Positions 15,655-23,984 are shown, counted from the first letter of the stretch. The stretch: DNA of 46,169 bases from Planctomycetales bacterium (GCA_022614695.1 JAKEIC010000086.1:1-46169), one strand, 5' to 3'. Numbers and translations: made by a program. Notes: a model not told the origin generated them from the sequence alone.

Positions 15655-18045
15655 CTACGGCACCCTCAGCTCCCACACGTCGGCAAGGTCGGGCGTCGTC
15701 CCGTCCTCGCCGCCGAAGACCACCAGCCGCCGCCTCTGCGGGTGCCAGACCATCGTGTGGCCCCGGCGCGCGGGAGGCTGCGGGTTCGCCCCGTTCGGGT
15801 CGCCGACGAAGTGGCCGTTGGCCGCGGCGCCCCCGCAGCCGAGGTCCAGCATCCAAACCTCGCTGGTAGCCGCCGGCGGCGGGTAGTAGGTCGCCGAGAC
15901 GGAGTCGAGCCCGCCGAACAGGAAAGCCCGCCTCTCCGTCGTCCAGCCTGCGACCGCCGCCTCGAACCGGACCCCTGGGCCCGTGGCGATGGGGGCGATC
16001 GTCGCGCCGACCGGCGCGAGCTGCCCCCACGTCGGGGTCCCCGTGGCGGGGAGGGACAGGGCCCAGAACTCGCTGTTCGCGTTGGTCCCGTCGAACCCGC
16101 AGGCGACGATCATCCTCTGCGAGGGTCCGTCGTAGAGGGCCGAGGACCCCTCGCGCGCGCTCGGCGGCGTCCCGAAGGGAGTGAGCTGGGTCCAGGTCGC
16201 CGTCACAGAGGCCGGCGGGATACCGGAGAACTTCAGCTCCCACACCTGGTTGTTCCGGGTGGTCCCGTTCGTCCCCCCGAAGACGATCATCCGGTCGTTC
16301 GACACGTCGTAGGCCGCCGCGTGGCCGAAGCGGGCCGAGGGGGGCGTTCCAGACACCGTCACCGACACCCAGGGAGGCGTCGTCGTGGCCACAGAGAGGT
16401 CGAGCGCGAACGTGTCGTTGAAGACCTGCGGGACGCCGGAGTCCTGTCCGCCGAAGACCCACATCCACTTCCGGAACGAGTCGTAGACGGCCGTGTGGCC
16501 CTGCCGCGCCGCGGGGGCGGTGCCCGTGGGGTTCAGGGTCACCCAGTTGGCGCCGCCGCCGGCGAGGACGAGGCAGCGCGTGTCGTTATACGTGGTGGAC
16601 GTCGCCGCGATGAACCCTCCGTGGATCACCATCCCCTCGGTGAGCGGGTCGAAGATCGCCGAGTGCCACCGGCGCGCGGGTGCCGCCGGGCCCGTCGGGT
16701 TCACCTGGAGCGTCGAGACCGAGATCGGGAACCCCGGGACGACCACGGCCACGTTGTCCACGCGCGCCGCGGCCCCGAGCGAGACGCCCCCGATCGTGAG
16801 GGACCGCGAGCCGAGGGTCGGCGAGAGCGGCGCCGGCGACGAGACCACCAGGAGCCCGTCCCGGTAGTACTCGACGAAGCGGTCCGAGCGGATCACGATC
16901 CGGTAGGAGTGCCAGGTCGTCGTGAGGGCCTCGCTCCCGACGGGCGTGATGATGGAGCCCCCGAAGTGGTACTGGATCGTGTTCGGCCCGTTCGCGTCCA
17001 CGAGCACGCCCGCCGCCATGTTGGGGACGCCGTCGGAGGTCGTGGAGGTGCCGTCGTCGAGCCCGCACCAGGCCCGCGCGTTCACGGTCGTCGAGGGGAC
17101 CCGGATGTCGGCGCGGATCTCGAGGCCGCCGTTCAGGGCGAAGAGCTGGTTCGAGAGCGCCTCGCCGCTCCCCGTCGCCCCTCCGCCCGGGTTGAAGGAG
17201 GGCGCCGGGTTCCCGGAGAAGATCGCGTCAATGGAGGGGTTCGCGCCGCCGCCGTTGCTCGGGGAGCCCGTGACCGCGCTGGTCCACGGGGCGAGGCTCC
17301 CGCCCGCGAAGCCGTCCGAGAACGTGATCGTGGCCGTGGGACCCGTCCCCGCCACGAGGAGGTTGTCGAGCCGGACGGCCGCGCCGGCGGAGCGGCCCCC
17401 GAGGGTCACCGGCCTCTGGAGCCCGCCCCCGGCGAGGGTCCCCGCCGTGAGGTGCACGAGCGCCCCGTCCACATAGAACTCCACCCGGCAGTCGCTACGG
17501 ATGTTCACCAGGTAACGGTGCCACGACGTGTCGGGCAGGCCCTCCGAGAAGACGACCGCGTTGTTCAGGTAGTACTGCCTGGCGCTCGAGGCGCCCGAGA
17601 GGAAGACGCCGGCCGCGATCTGCGGGACTCCGTCCACGCTCGCCGTCGTCCGGAGGCCGAACCAGAGGTCGGAGTTCACCGACCCGAGCGTCGGGACCTG
17701 CGCGTCGGCCGAGATCGCGAGGCCGTACGAGGTCCGGTAGACGAGCTTCGTCACCGCCTCGCCGTTCGCGCCCGACCCGCCGCGCGGGTCGAAGGCCGAG
17801 CCGGGGTTCCCCCCGCCGGCCGTCACCGGGACGGGCGCGCCGCCGAGCGTGAAGCCGGCGAGCCCTCCCTCGAAGTCGTCGGAGTAGAGCCGTCCGGCCG
17901 GCGCGGGTCCGAGGGTCTCCGTGCCCGGCGTGGTCTTCGAGGGGGACGGCTGGAACGCGATCGCGCCGATGGCCGCGTAGTAGGCGATCCCGCACCCGCT
18001 CGCGAGCGGGGCCGCCAGGAGGAGAGTCCAGCACCTAGTTCCCAC
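15655..18045 (-). CDS. Kelch-repeat lipoprotein with LamG-like domains
   Basis: A 796-residue predicted lipoprotein with a signal peptide and lipobox (PLASGC). Residues about 55-430 contain two tandem beta-sandwich-like domains, each with a DDF or DGF opening, a WHRYLVNIRSD or WHSYRIVIRSD strand and a VEFY or VEYY strand, resembling LamG/concanavalin-type domains. From about 450 to the end there are Kelch-type repeats: RQGHTAVYD, RFGHAAAYD, REGSSALYD and RRGHTMVWH, each followed by an FGG or CGF turn, giving a beta-propeller ending VWELRVP. The GTG at 18045 has GGAGG at ideal spacing and overlaps the upstream stop by 11 bp. The ATG at 18057 is possible but has a weaker site. Such modules bind carbohydrate or protein partners, so a surface-binding role in the operon is inferred. 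Confidence 0.75.
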   Translation of the reverse strand: MGTRCWTLLLAAPLASGCGIAYYAAIGAIAFQPSPSKTTPGTETLGPAPAGRLYSDDFEGGLAGFTLGGAPVPVTAGGGNPGSAFDPRGGSGANGEAVTKLVYRTSYGLAISADAQVPTLGSVNSDLWFGLRTTASVDGVPQIAAGVFLSGASSARQYYLNNAVVFSEGLPDTSWHRYLVNIRSDCRVEFYVDGALVHLTAGTLAGGGLQRPVTLGGRSAGAAVRLDNLLVAGTGPTATITFSDGFAGGSLAPWTSAVTGSPSNGGGANPSIDAIFSGNPAPSFNPGGGATGSGEALSNQLFALNGGLEIRADIRVPSTTVNARAWCGLDDGTSTTSDGVPNMAAGVLVDANGPNTIQYHFGGSIITPVGSEALTTTWHSYRIVIRSDRFVEYYRDGLLVVSSPAPLSPTLGSRSLTIGGVSLGAAARVDNVAVVVPGFPISVSTLQVNPTGPAAPARRWHSAIFDPLTEGMVIHGGFIAATSTTYNDTRCLVLAGGGANWVTLNPTGTAPAARQGHTAVYDSFRKWMWVFGGQDSGVPQVFNDTFALDLSVATTTPPWVSVTVSGTPPSARFGHAAAYDVSNDRMIVFGGTNGTTRNNQVWELKFSGIPPASVTATWTQLTPFGTPPSAREGSSALYDGPSQRMIVACGFDGTNANSEFWALSLPATGTPTWGQLAPVGATIAPIATGPGVRFEAAVAGWTTERRAFLFGGLDSVSATYYPPPAATSEVWMLDLGCGGAAANGHFVGDPNGANPQPPARRGHTMVWHPQRRRLVVFGGEDGTTPDLADVWELRVP

Positions 18046-19669
18046 GGCCGCCTCCATGACTCACGGGCTTCGGCGGGAAGACCGCGCGCCCGGGGTCGCC
18101 GCAGAGCAGCTCCGGCTTCTGGTTCGCGCCCGAGACCGACGCCCAGGTCTCCACCTCGGAGACCGCGTGGTCGAGGACCTCGGCCACCGTGATCTTCCCG
18201 TCCCGGTTCCCGTCCGCGGCGCCGGCGAGGCCCTTGAGGAGCGCCCCGGTGAATGCGCCGTGACCCGAATCCTCGTCGTCGCCCGCCTCGCCGTCCCGGC
18301 CCGAGCCGAGGATCACGACGAAGCCCGGGCGGCTCGCGGCGGCGGCCGGCGCGCCGACCGGCGTCCCCGCCTCGCCCCGGGCCCCGAGCGACCGCGCCCC
18401 GGTCTTCACGCCGAAGCCGGCGTCGATGAGTAGGACCACGGTACCGGGGACCCCGGAGAGCGCCTTCTCGATCTCGGCGACCGGGAGCCCGGTGCCCATC
18501 AGGCTGTTCACGTCCGAGTCGTAGAGGTAGAGGACCGGCTCGCGGGGGTCCTCCTTCTTCGCTCCGGGCCGGTCCTCCGCCGCGCCGTAGGTCGCGACGT
18601 GGACGAGGACCACGTCGTTCTCGCGGGGGCGGCGGGCGGCCACCTTCTTGAGCGCGTCGAGGACCTTCGCCCGCGTGGCGTCCTTGCCGAGGAGGAGGGT
18701 CCCGTCGTCCTCGCGCATCCCGGGGCCGCCCGACGAGACGAGCCAGTCCCAAACGGCCTTCGCGTCGCCCTCGGCCTGCTTCAGGGGCGGGATCTCGTCG
18801 GCCTTGGCCACGTAGCGGCCGGCCCCGGCCACCACGGCGTAGATCCGCGCCGGGGCGGCGCCCAGGACCTCGGCGTAGGTCCCCGAGGTGAGGCCCTGCC
18901 GGAGGGGACCGCTCACCTGCTTCAAGAGGTTCGCCGTCGCCTCGTTCCGCGCGTGGACCCCGAGGGTCTCCGCCGCGGCCTTGAAGTTCGCCTCGCCGAC
19001 GAAACTCGAGTGGGCGACCATCGAGAGGCCGAGCACCGCGTCGCTCCAGAAGTTCAGGCCCCGCTGGAGGTCGGAGAGGGCGTACTCGACCTTGCCCCGG
19101 AGTTCGGAGTCCCAGAGAGGCTTCCCGGTCCGGGCCTCGAGGACGGACACCGTGTAGGCGGACTCCATCGCGAAGTTCTCGTCGGCGACGAAGACCGAGG
19201 GCCATCCGAAGAGGAGCCAGATCGGGATGTTCAGGTAGACGCTGCCGCTCCGGCCCGTGTAGGCGACCTTCTGCTCGCCCGGCGTGACGGTGAGGACCAG
19301 GTCCAGCCCGGACCGGTCAGCCGCCGCCGCCGCGTCGGAGGGCTTGCTCGCGGCGTCCACGTCCCGGAGGACCTGCACGTCGGCGAAGAGGCCCGACCTC
19401 TTCAGGGCCGCGCCCACCTCGTCGCGGACGAGGTCGGTCTTCACCCCGACGCGCCAGGCCATCGGGCCGGCCGTGCCCTCGGAGGGCGCCGAGGCGGGCG
19501 AGAGGCCGGCGACCCCGAGCCGCAGGGGGACCGGCTGGCCCCGGGCGGCGACGAGCGCCTTCACGTCGTCGCGGGCGAAGAGGTCGGGCGAGGGGAGGCT
19601 CCCGCAGCCCGCCCCGGCCGCCCCCGCGACCGCGGCGGCGCCGAGGACGAGGATCCGTGTCTGCTTCAT
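18035..19669 (-). CDS. Caspase-like lipoprotein with lost catalytic dyad
   Basis: A 544-residue lipoprotein (lipobox AGAGC, Cys22). Residues 60-260 are an unrecognised domain. From about 275 the peptidase C14 (caspase/metacaspase) fold follows: RIYAVVAGAGRYV, a loop with DAKAVWDWL, then NDVVLVHVATYG, PVLYLYDSD, GTVVLLIDAGFGVKTG and the late GHGAFTGALLKGL. Where active members have SGHG, this one reads ATYG (359-362), and where they have DACHSG it reads DAGFGV (Gly418), so both catalytic residues are gone. An EF-hand-like loop (DGNRDGKITVAEV, 486-498) precedes the end. The ATG at 19669 lies about 28 nt after a predicted transcript start, which favours it over upstream in-frame ATGs. It heads the fibre operon. 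It is probably a binding or scaffold pseudoprotease. Confidence 0.75.
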   Translation of the reverse strand: MKQTRILVLGAAAVAGAAGAGCGSLPSPDLFARDDVKALVAARGQPVPLRLGVAGLSPASAPSEGTAGPMAWRVGVKTDLVRDEVGAALKRSGLFADVQVLRDVDAASKPSDAAAAADRSGLDLVLTVTPGEQKVAYTGRSGSVYLNIPIWLLFGWPSVFVADENFAMESAYTVSVLEARTGKPLWDSELRGKVEYALSDLQRGLNFWSDAVLGLSMVAHSSFVGEANFKAAAETLGVHARNEATANLLKQVSGPLRQGLTSGTYAEVLGAAPARIYAVVAGAGRYVAKADEIPPLKQAEGDAKAVWDWLVSSGGPGMREDDGTLLLGKDATRAKVLDALKKVAARRPRENDVVLVHVATYGAAEDRPGAKKEDPREPVLYLYDSDVNSLMGTGLPVAEIEKALSGVPGTVVLLIDAGFGVKTGARSLGARGEAGTPVGAPAAAASRPGFVVILGSGRDGEAGDDEDSGHGAFTGALLKGLAGAADGNRDGKITVAEVLDHAVSEVETWASVSGANQKPELLCGDPGRAVFPPKPVSHGGGRGN

Positions 19670-19703
19670 CAGATGAAGAGCGGGCGGGAGACCCGGGGGA
19701 GGA

Positions 19704-19731
19704 ATCATAGGCACGGCGGTCCTCCTGTCAA
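19704..19731 (-). promoter_or_regulatory. Strong sigma70-type promoter of the surface operon
   Basis: On the minus strand TTGACA (19731-19726), a 16-bp spacer and TATGAT (19709-19704). A transcript start near 19697 leaves about 28 nt before the ATG at 19669. It is one of the best consensus promoters in the window. Confidence 0.75.
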
Positions 19732-19869
19732 CTACCCACCGGGGCCCGGGCGCAGTCCGGGCGTCCGGCCTTCGCCCGCCGAGATAGAACCCGAGCGCCG
19801 ACCCCAGGAGCATCCCCGATCCCTCTTCTGCTGGTCCCCTGGGGCGGGCCCGAGAACCGAACTCGGACG

Positions 19870-19897
19870 ATCCTACACCGGCTGCCGAGCCTGTCAA
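19870..19897 (-). promoter_or_regulatory. Possible distal promoter of the surface operon
   Basis: On the minus strand TTGACA (19897-19892), a 16-bp spacer and TAGGAT (19875-19870). It has the same spacing as the proximal promoter and lies about 165 bp upstream of it. The 300-bp stretch 19670-19969 has no supported gene and appears to be regulatory sequence between divergent genes. Confidence 0.5.
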
Positions 19898-19969
19898 GGG
19901 GGGTCGCCAGTGGGGCGGGGCCGCGTCCGGTCACTATCCGCGGCACCGACTTTGCTATCCTCATCTTCC

Positions 19970-20632
19970 GTGATCTGGCGGATCCGCTCCGGTTGGACGC
20001 TCTCCCTCGCGGCGCACGGGGCGGGGCTCGCAGCGCTCGTCGCGGTCGCGGTCCCGGGCGGGGTGGCGGGGGTCGCCTCGAACGGCGCGGCGCCGATCGC
20101 CTGGGTCGGGGCGTCGGAGGAGGAGCCGGACGCCGAGGAGATCCTGGAACGGCCGACTCTCCCGGACGCCGAGGCGGCTCCCGTTCCCCCCCTCCCCGGG
20201 ATCCTCGAGCCGACCGAAGAGCCCGCCGAGGACGCGCCCGCCGGGCCGCCCGACCAACGGGAGAGGGCCCCCTCCCTCGCCGCCCTCCTGCGGGCGAGCC
20301 CTTTCTCGCTCCAGGCGTGCCGCCCCCGGCCGCCGCGGACGGCCGTGCCCGCGGCCGCGACGGCGAACGCGCCTCGTCTCGTCGCGGGGTCCCCGCCCGC
20401 CTACCCCGCGGCGGCGGCGGCCTCGGGAGCCGCGGGGCACGTCCTCCTGCGGATCCGGGTCTCGGCCGACGGCCGCGTAGCCGAGGTCACGGTCCAGGAA
20501 TCCTCGGGGTGGCGAGCGCTCGACGAGGCGGCCGTCGCGGCGGCGCGCGACTGGATCTTCGAGCCCGCCCGAGCCGGCGGTGTCCCCGTCGAGGCCTGGG
20601 TCGAGGCGCCGATCCGGTTCGTGATCCCCTAG
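19970..20632 (+). CDS. TonB family energy-transducing protein
   Basis: A 220-residue protein with a single N-terminal membrane anchor (WTLSLAAHGAGLAALVAVAV), a Pro/Glu-rich periplasmic spacer (about 60-110) and a C-terminal TonB domain. The domain shows PPAYPAAAAASGAAG, VLLRIRVSADGRVAEV, ALDEAAVAAARDWIFEPA and a final IRFVIP strand, the usual TonB C-terminal pattern. It would couple the inner-membrane proton gradient to an outer-membrane receptor. The start is the GTG at 19970; no clear Shine-Dalgarno site precedes it. The TonB-dependent receptor follows 132 bp later. No ExbB/ExbD genes are in the window. Confidence 0.8.
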   Translation: MIWRIRSGWTLSLAAHGAGLAALVAVAVPGGVAGVASNGAAPIAWVGASEEEPDAEEILERPTLPDAEAAPVPPLPGILEPTEEPAEDAPAGPPDQRERAPSLAALLRASPFSLQACRPRPPRTAVPAAATANAPRLVAGSPPAYPAAAAASGAAGHVLLRIRVSADGRVAEVTVQESSGWRALDEAAVAAARDWIFEPARAGGVPVEAWVEAPIRFVIP

Positions 20633-20643
20633 GCAATCCTCGA

Positions 20644-20681
20644 GCGACACGTGTCGCGGGCCCCGACACGCGCTGTCGGGG
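20644..20681 (+). promoter_or_regulatory. Two adjacent hairpins between tonB and the receptor
   Basis: A perfect 14-bp palindrome GCGACAC/GTGTCGC (20644-20657) is followed by CCCCGACA, a CGCGC loop and TGTCGGGG (20661-20681). There is no T-run, so they may act as an attenuator, processing site or protein-binding site rather than a classic terminator. Confidence 0.5.
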
Positions 20682-20764
20682 ATCGCGTCCCCCGGGGGCG
20701 CGCGAGGCACCGCCTCCGCCGCCCCCCCCAAGGCATACCCGTTGCTCCCGCCCGGGGACCCGGC

Positions 20765-22981
20765 ATGCGTCCGTCCGTCCCGGCTCTCGCGCTCGTCCTC
20801 GGCCTCGGCGTCCAGGCGTCGGCTCAGGAGCCGGCCCCCCCGCACGCCGAGGAGCCGGCCCCGCCGGCCCCGAAGCAGGAGCCCGCGGCGCCCCCGCGCC
20901 CGCCCGACTCCCCCGCGGTCCGCCTCCCCGAGGTCGTCGTGACCCCCGCGCGACGGGCGGCCGACCCGTTCGGGACCCCGGCCGTCGTCCGGGCCGCGGC
21001 CGGCGAGGTCCTCTTCGAGCGCCGCGCGCGCCGCACGGTCCCCGAGGCGCTCGGGGACGTCCCGGGCGTCGGGGTCCAGAAGACCTCGCAGGGGCAAGGG
21101 TCGCCGTACCTGCGCGGGTTCACCGGATTCAGGACCCTCACCCTCCTCGACGGACTCCGGCTCAACAACTCGGTCTACCGCGACGGGCCGAACGAGTACA
21201 CGACTCTGGTGGACCCCGCCGCCCTCGACCGGCTCGAGGTGGTCGAGGGGCCGGGCTCCGTCCTCTACGGGAGCGACGCCGTCGGGGGAACGGTGAACCT
21301 GCTCACGCGCCGGGTGCTGCCCGACCACGACCCCGAGGACCGGGCCACCGAGGCGACGTGGGAGCGCCGGCTCGGATATCGCTACGGGAGCGCCGACCGG
21401 TCGAGCGTCGCACGGGGAGAAGTCGCCGGCCGGCTCGGGACCCGCTTCGGGGCCCGCGCGGGCGGGACCTGGGCCGACTACGACGACGTGGACGGCGGGC
21501 GGCACGTGGGGGTGCAGCCCCGCACGGGCTACGAGTCGCGCTCGGGGGACGTCGCGGCCGAGTGGCAGCCCGCGCCGGGGGTCCGGCTCCGCGCCGCGGC
21601 CCTCCACACGACGCAGGAGGACGCCTGGCGCACGCACGCGACGGTCTTCGGGCTCGCGTGGCACGGGACCACGGTGGGCACCGACCTCGCCCGCGTCCTC
21701 GACCATGAGCGGACGATCGGCGCGCTCCACCTGGACGCGGCGAGGCTCGGCGACCTCCCCGTGCGCGACCTCCGGCTCTCGCTCTCGGCCGGACGTCTCG
21801 CCGAGGAGCAGGACCAGACGCGCGCGAGCGGGTCCCGGAACGTGCAGTCGCTCGTGGCGACCACCTACCAGGGGGCGGTCCACGCGACGACCCCGTTGCT
21901 CGGCGGCCGCCTACTCTACGGCCTCGACTGGGCGCGCGACCTCGTCCAGTCGGCCCGCAGGAACTTCGCGGCCGGGACGGGGCTCTTCACCGGGTCCTCG
22001 ATCCAGGGCCCGGTCGGCGACGACGCCCGGTACGACCTCCTCGGCGCCTTCCTCGAGGCGGAGGCCCCGCTCGCGCGCTGGCTGGAGGCGACGGCGGGGG
22101 TCCGGGGGACGTGGGCCGACGCCCGCGCCGGCGCCGTGCAGGACCCGGCGACAGGCGGGGAGGTGACGGTCGAGGACTCCTGGGCGAACCTCTCAGGGGC
22201 GGGGCGAGTCCTGCTACGGCCCGACGAGACGTTCCGCGCCTTCGTCGGTCTCGCGCAATCGTTCCGCGCCCCCAACCTCTCGGACCTGACCCGGCTCGAC
22301 ACCGCGCGGAGCGGGGAGCTCGAGGTCCCCTCACCGGACCTCCGGCCCGAACGGTATCTGACGTTCGAGGTCGGCGCGCGCTGGCGGGAACCGGCGCTCC
22401 GGCTCGAGGCGGCCTGGTTCTACACGTGGATCTCCGACTACATAGACCGGACGCCCACGGGGAACGTGGTCGCGGGCCAGCTCGAAGTGCGGAAGCGCAA
22501 CACCGGCGACGGCTACGTCCAGGGGGCCTCGGGGTCGGCGGAGATCCGGTTCGTCGAGGGGCCGCTCCGGGGGATCCGCGCGACCCTCGGGGCGTCGTGG
22601 GCGGAGGGCGCCGTGGACACCTACCCCACCTCGGCTCCGGTGAAGGAGCGCCGTCCGCTCTCGAAGGTCCCGCCGGCGACGTTCCTCGCCCGGCTCGGGT
22701 TCGAGCCCGCGGGAGCCGACTGGTTCGTCGAGGCCGACGTGCGGGCCGCGCGGAGGCAGGAGCGGCTCTCCCCCGGCGACGAGCGGGACACGCAGAGGAT
22801 CCCGGTCGGGGGGACGCCGGGGTACGCGGTCTTCGGGCTCCGCGCCGGGGCGACGCTTGCCCCGAAATTCCGTGTCCACGCGGGCATCGAGAACCTCGGC
22901 GACAAGGACTACCGCCACCACGGCTCAGGCGTGAACGAGCCGGGGCAGCACGCGGTGGTGGGGGGGACGCTGGAGTTCTAG
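20765..22981 (+). CDS. TonB-dependent outer-membrane receptor
   Basis: A 738-residue outer-membrane receptor. The signal peptide ends near VQASAQ and a Pro-rich linker follows. The plug domain starts with a TonB-box-like LPEVVVTPAR and contains VPEALGDVPGVGVQ, SPYLRGFTGFRTLTLLDG, LDRLEVVEGPGSVLYGSDA and GGTVNLLTR, all standard plug motifs. The rest is a beta-barrel with alternating aromatic strands, including the FRAFVGLAQSFRAPNLSDL motif and the terminal pattern NLGDKDYRHHGSG...GGTLEF ending in Phe. It is close to the BtuB/haem-receptor branch, but the substrate cannot be read from the sequence. It would import a siderophore, haem, cobalamin or sugar complex, powered by the adjacent TonB-like protein. 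Its stop shares a CTAG with the convergent toxin gene. Confidence 0.88.
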   Translation: MRPSVPALALVLGLGVQASAQEPAPPHAEEPAPPAPKQEPAAPPRPPDSPAVRLPEVVVTPARRAADPFGTPAVVRAAAGEVLFERRARRTVPEALGDVPGVGVQKTSQGQGSPYLRGFTGFRTLTLLDGLRLNNSVYRDGPNEYTTLVDPAALDRLEVVEGPGSVLYGSDAVGGTVNLLTRRVLPDHDPEDRATEATWERRLGYRYGSADRSSVARGEVAGRLGTRFGARAGGTWADYDDVDGGRHVGVQPRTGYESRSGDVAAEWQPAPGVRLRAAALHTTQEDAWRTHATVFGLAWHGTTVGTDLARVLDHERTIGALHLDAARLGDLPVRDLRLSLSAGRLAEEQDQTRASGSRNVQSLVATTYQGAVHATTPLLGGRLLYGLDWARDLVQSARRNFAAGTGLFTGSSIQGPVGDDARYDLLGAFLEAEAPLARWLEATAGVRGTWADARAGAVQDPATGGEVTVEDSWANLSGAGRVLLRPDETFRAFVGLAQSFRAPNLSDLTRLDTARSGELEVPSPDLRPERYLTFEVGARWREPALRLEAAWFYTWISDYIDRTPTGNVVAGQLEVRKRNTGDGYVQGASGSAEIRFVEGPLRGIRATLGASWAEGAVDTYPTSAPVKERRPLSKVPPATFLARLGFEPAGADWFVEADVRAARRQERLSPGDERDTQRIPVGGTPGYAVFGLRAGATLAPKFRVHAGIENLGDKDYRHHGSGVNEPGQHAVVGGTLEF

Positions 22982-23241
22982 GGACGGCCCTTCCGGTAGA
23001 CGTCGCGCCGATGGCCGATGCGGAGGACCAGGTACCCGGAGTCCGCTCGGGGATAGACGACGCGCCAGTCCCCGGCCCGGAGTGCGAAGAGGCCTGTGAA
23101 TTCACCTGAGAGCGGCTTTCCGCCGGCGCCGCCGGACACGAGCCCCCGCTCGATCTTTGCGAGGATCCTCACGGCCGTCTGTCGGTCGAGGTTCCCGAGG
23201 TCCCGCTCGACGGAGGCCTTGTACTCAATCCTTCCGGGCAA
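22978..23241 (-). CDS. RelE/ParE-type toxin
   Basis: An 87-residue protein with the RelE/ParE fold pattern: IEYKASVERDLGNLD at the N-terminus, a helix AVRILAKIERGL, KPLSGEFTGLFALRAGDWRVVY in the central strands and VLRIGHRRDVYRKGRP at the C-terminus, with basic residues where mRNA-cleaving members have them. It probably inhibits translation by cutting mRNA on the ribosome, or poisons gyrase if ParE-like. The start is TTG at 23241 with GGAGG just upstream, inside the last codons of the antitoxin gene (17-bp overlap), so translation is likely coupled. It converges on the TonB receptor with a 4-bp overlap. Confidence 0.85.
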   Translation of the reverse strand: MPGRIEYKASVERDLGNLDRQTAVRILAKIERGLVSGGAGGKPLSGEFTGLFALRAGDWRVVYPRADSGYLVLRIGHRRDVYRKGRP

Positions 23242-23449
23242 GCCGCCTCCGCATCTCCGCGCCGGAGATCACGGGGTCGTCCTTGTCCCGGAGGCGATCG
23301 AGGGCGATCTGGTAGTCGGCGTAATCCTCGAGATAGGCCTCAAGCGCCTTCCGGATCAGGGAGCTCTTCGGACGGTCCGTGAGCGCGGCCAACTCCCTGA
23401 GCGCCTTCGCGGTCTGAGGGGGGAGCCGGATCGAGATGGAGGCAGCCAG
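23225..23449 (-). CDS. Ribbon-helix-helix antitoxin, apparent CTG start
   Basis: A 74-residue protein not opened by ATG, GTG or TTG. From the CTG at 23449 it reads LAASISIRLPPQTAKALREL, then ALTDRPKSSLIRKALEAYLE, which is the short beta-strand plus two helices of a CopG/RelB-type ribbon-helix-helix DNA-binding domain. The remainder (about 50-74) is a toxin-neutralising tail ending MRRRLARKD. AGGAG lies seven bases before the CTG, and the only in-frame codons upstream run straight to a TGA, so a non-standard CTG start is the best reading. It should bind its own promoter and neutralise the overlapping toxin. Confidence 0.75.
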   Translation of the reverse strand: MAASISIRLPPQTAKALRELAALTDRPKSSLIRKALEAYLEDYADYQIALDRLRDKDDPVISGAEMRRRLARKD

Positions 23450-23461
23450 GGGGAGTCTCCT

Positions 23462-23511
23462 ACTTGCGCTTCAAGTAAGACAAGTATCGCACCCTGCCCC
23501 GGACCCGTCAA
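23462..23511 (-). promoter_or_regulatory. Toxin-antitoxin promoter and operator
   Basis: On the minus strand TTGACG (23511-23506), a 17-bp spacer and GATACT (23488-23483). Overlapping the -10 and start region on the plus strand are ACTTG (23462), CAAGT (23472) and CAAGT (23481), forming an inverted plus a direct repeat. This layout suits autoregulation by the ribbon-helix-helix antitoxin. Confidence 0.6.
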
Positions 23512-23518
23512 GGGAGCC

Positions 23519-23977
23519 CTACGTCCCGAGCACGTCCGCCCGCCGGGCCACCCAGCCCTGCATCGTGACGCTGAGGAGCGGCCGGTTGCGGAAGACATCG
23601 CTGTAGAAGTTGGCTTCCCATTCCATCTGCGGATCCTCCGCTTCGGGAATGTCGAGCAGGACCAGATGGAGGGGGGCGGGTTCATAGGAGGTGCCGCCGG
23701 TCGCGAACCACTCCGTCAGCGCCGCGTGCGCAGCCGCCTCAGCCGCGGGTCGCCACTTCGGGTGGCCCTCCGCGATGCGGTGGAAGGCCCGCCGTTGTGC
23801 CTGCCCAGGTCCATCGTTCCCAGCTTGGACGAACAACGTCACACGATCGCCGGTCGGCAGAAACTCGCCCTCTCCCTCCCAGCAGCCGTTGCGGTCGTAG
23901 ACGAGTCTCCCGAACACGGGGTCCGTGATGATGCGGACTCCGAGCTTCTTCCGGAGCCAGTCCAAGACCCGGCCCAC
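23519..23977 (-). CDS. Hypothetical protein, DUF2262/DUF6985-like
   Basis: A 152-residue soluble protein with no signal peptide or membrane segment. The pattern DPVFGRLVYDRNGCWEGEGEF followed by a strand VTLFVQAG resembles small families such as DUF2262, DUF2004 and DUF6985, which share a 'FG.L.YD...W.G' core, but I cannot assign it firmly. The start is GTG at 23977 with AGGAG upstream, seven bases after the stop of the ACT-domain gene, so the two form an operon. Proteins of these families often sit near immunity or toxin-antitoxin genes, as here, but no function can be claimed. Confidence 0.6.
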   Translation of the reverse strand: MGRVLDWLRKKLGVRIITDPVFGRLVYDRNGCWEGEGEFLPTGDRVTLFVQAGNDGPGQAQRRAFHRIAEGHPKWRPAAEAAAHAALTEWFATGGTSYEPAPLHLVLLDIPEAEDPQMEWEANFYSDVFRNRPLLSVTMQGWVARRADVLGT

Positions 23978-23984
23978 GAGGCTC

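Noticed and set aside
15653..16468. Upstream extension of the TPR lipoprotein frame
   Set aside because: The first 272 codons overlap the Kelch gene in another frame. The lipobox and the start two bases after the Kelch stop support 15652.
15742..18192. 816-codon plus-strand open frame opposite the Kelch lipoprotein
   Set aside because: Arg/Gly-rich antisense shadow with no recognisable motif.
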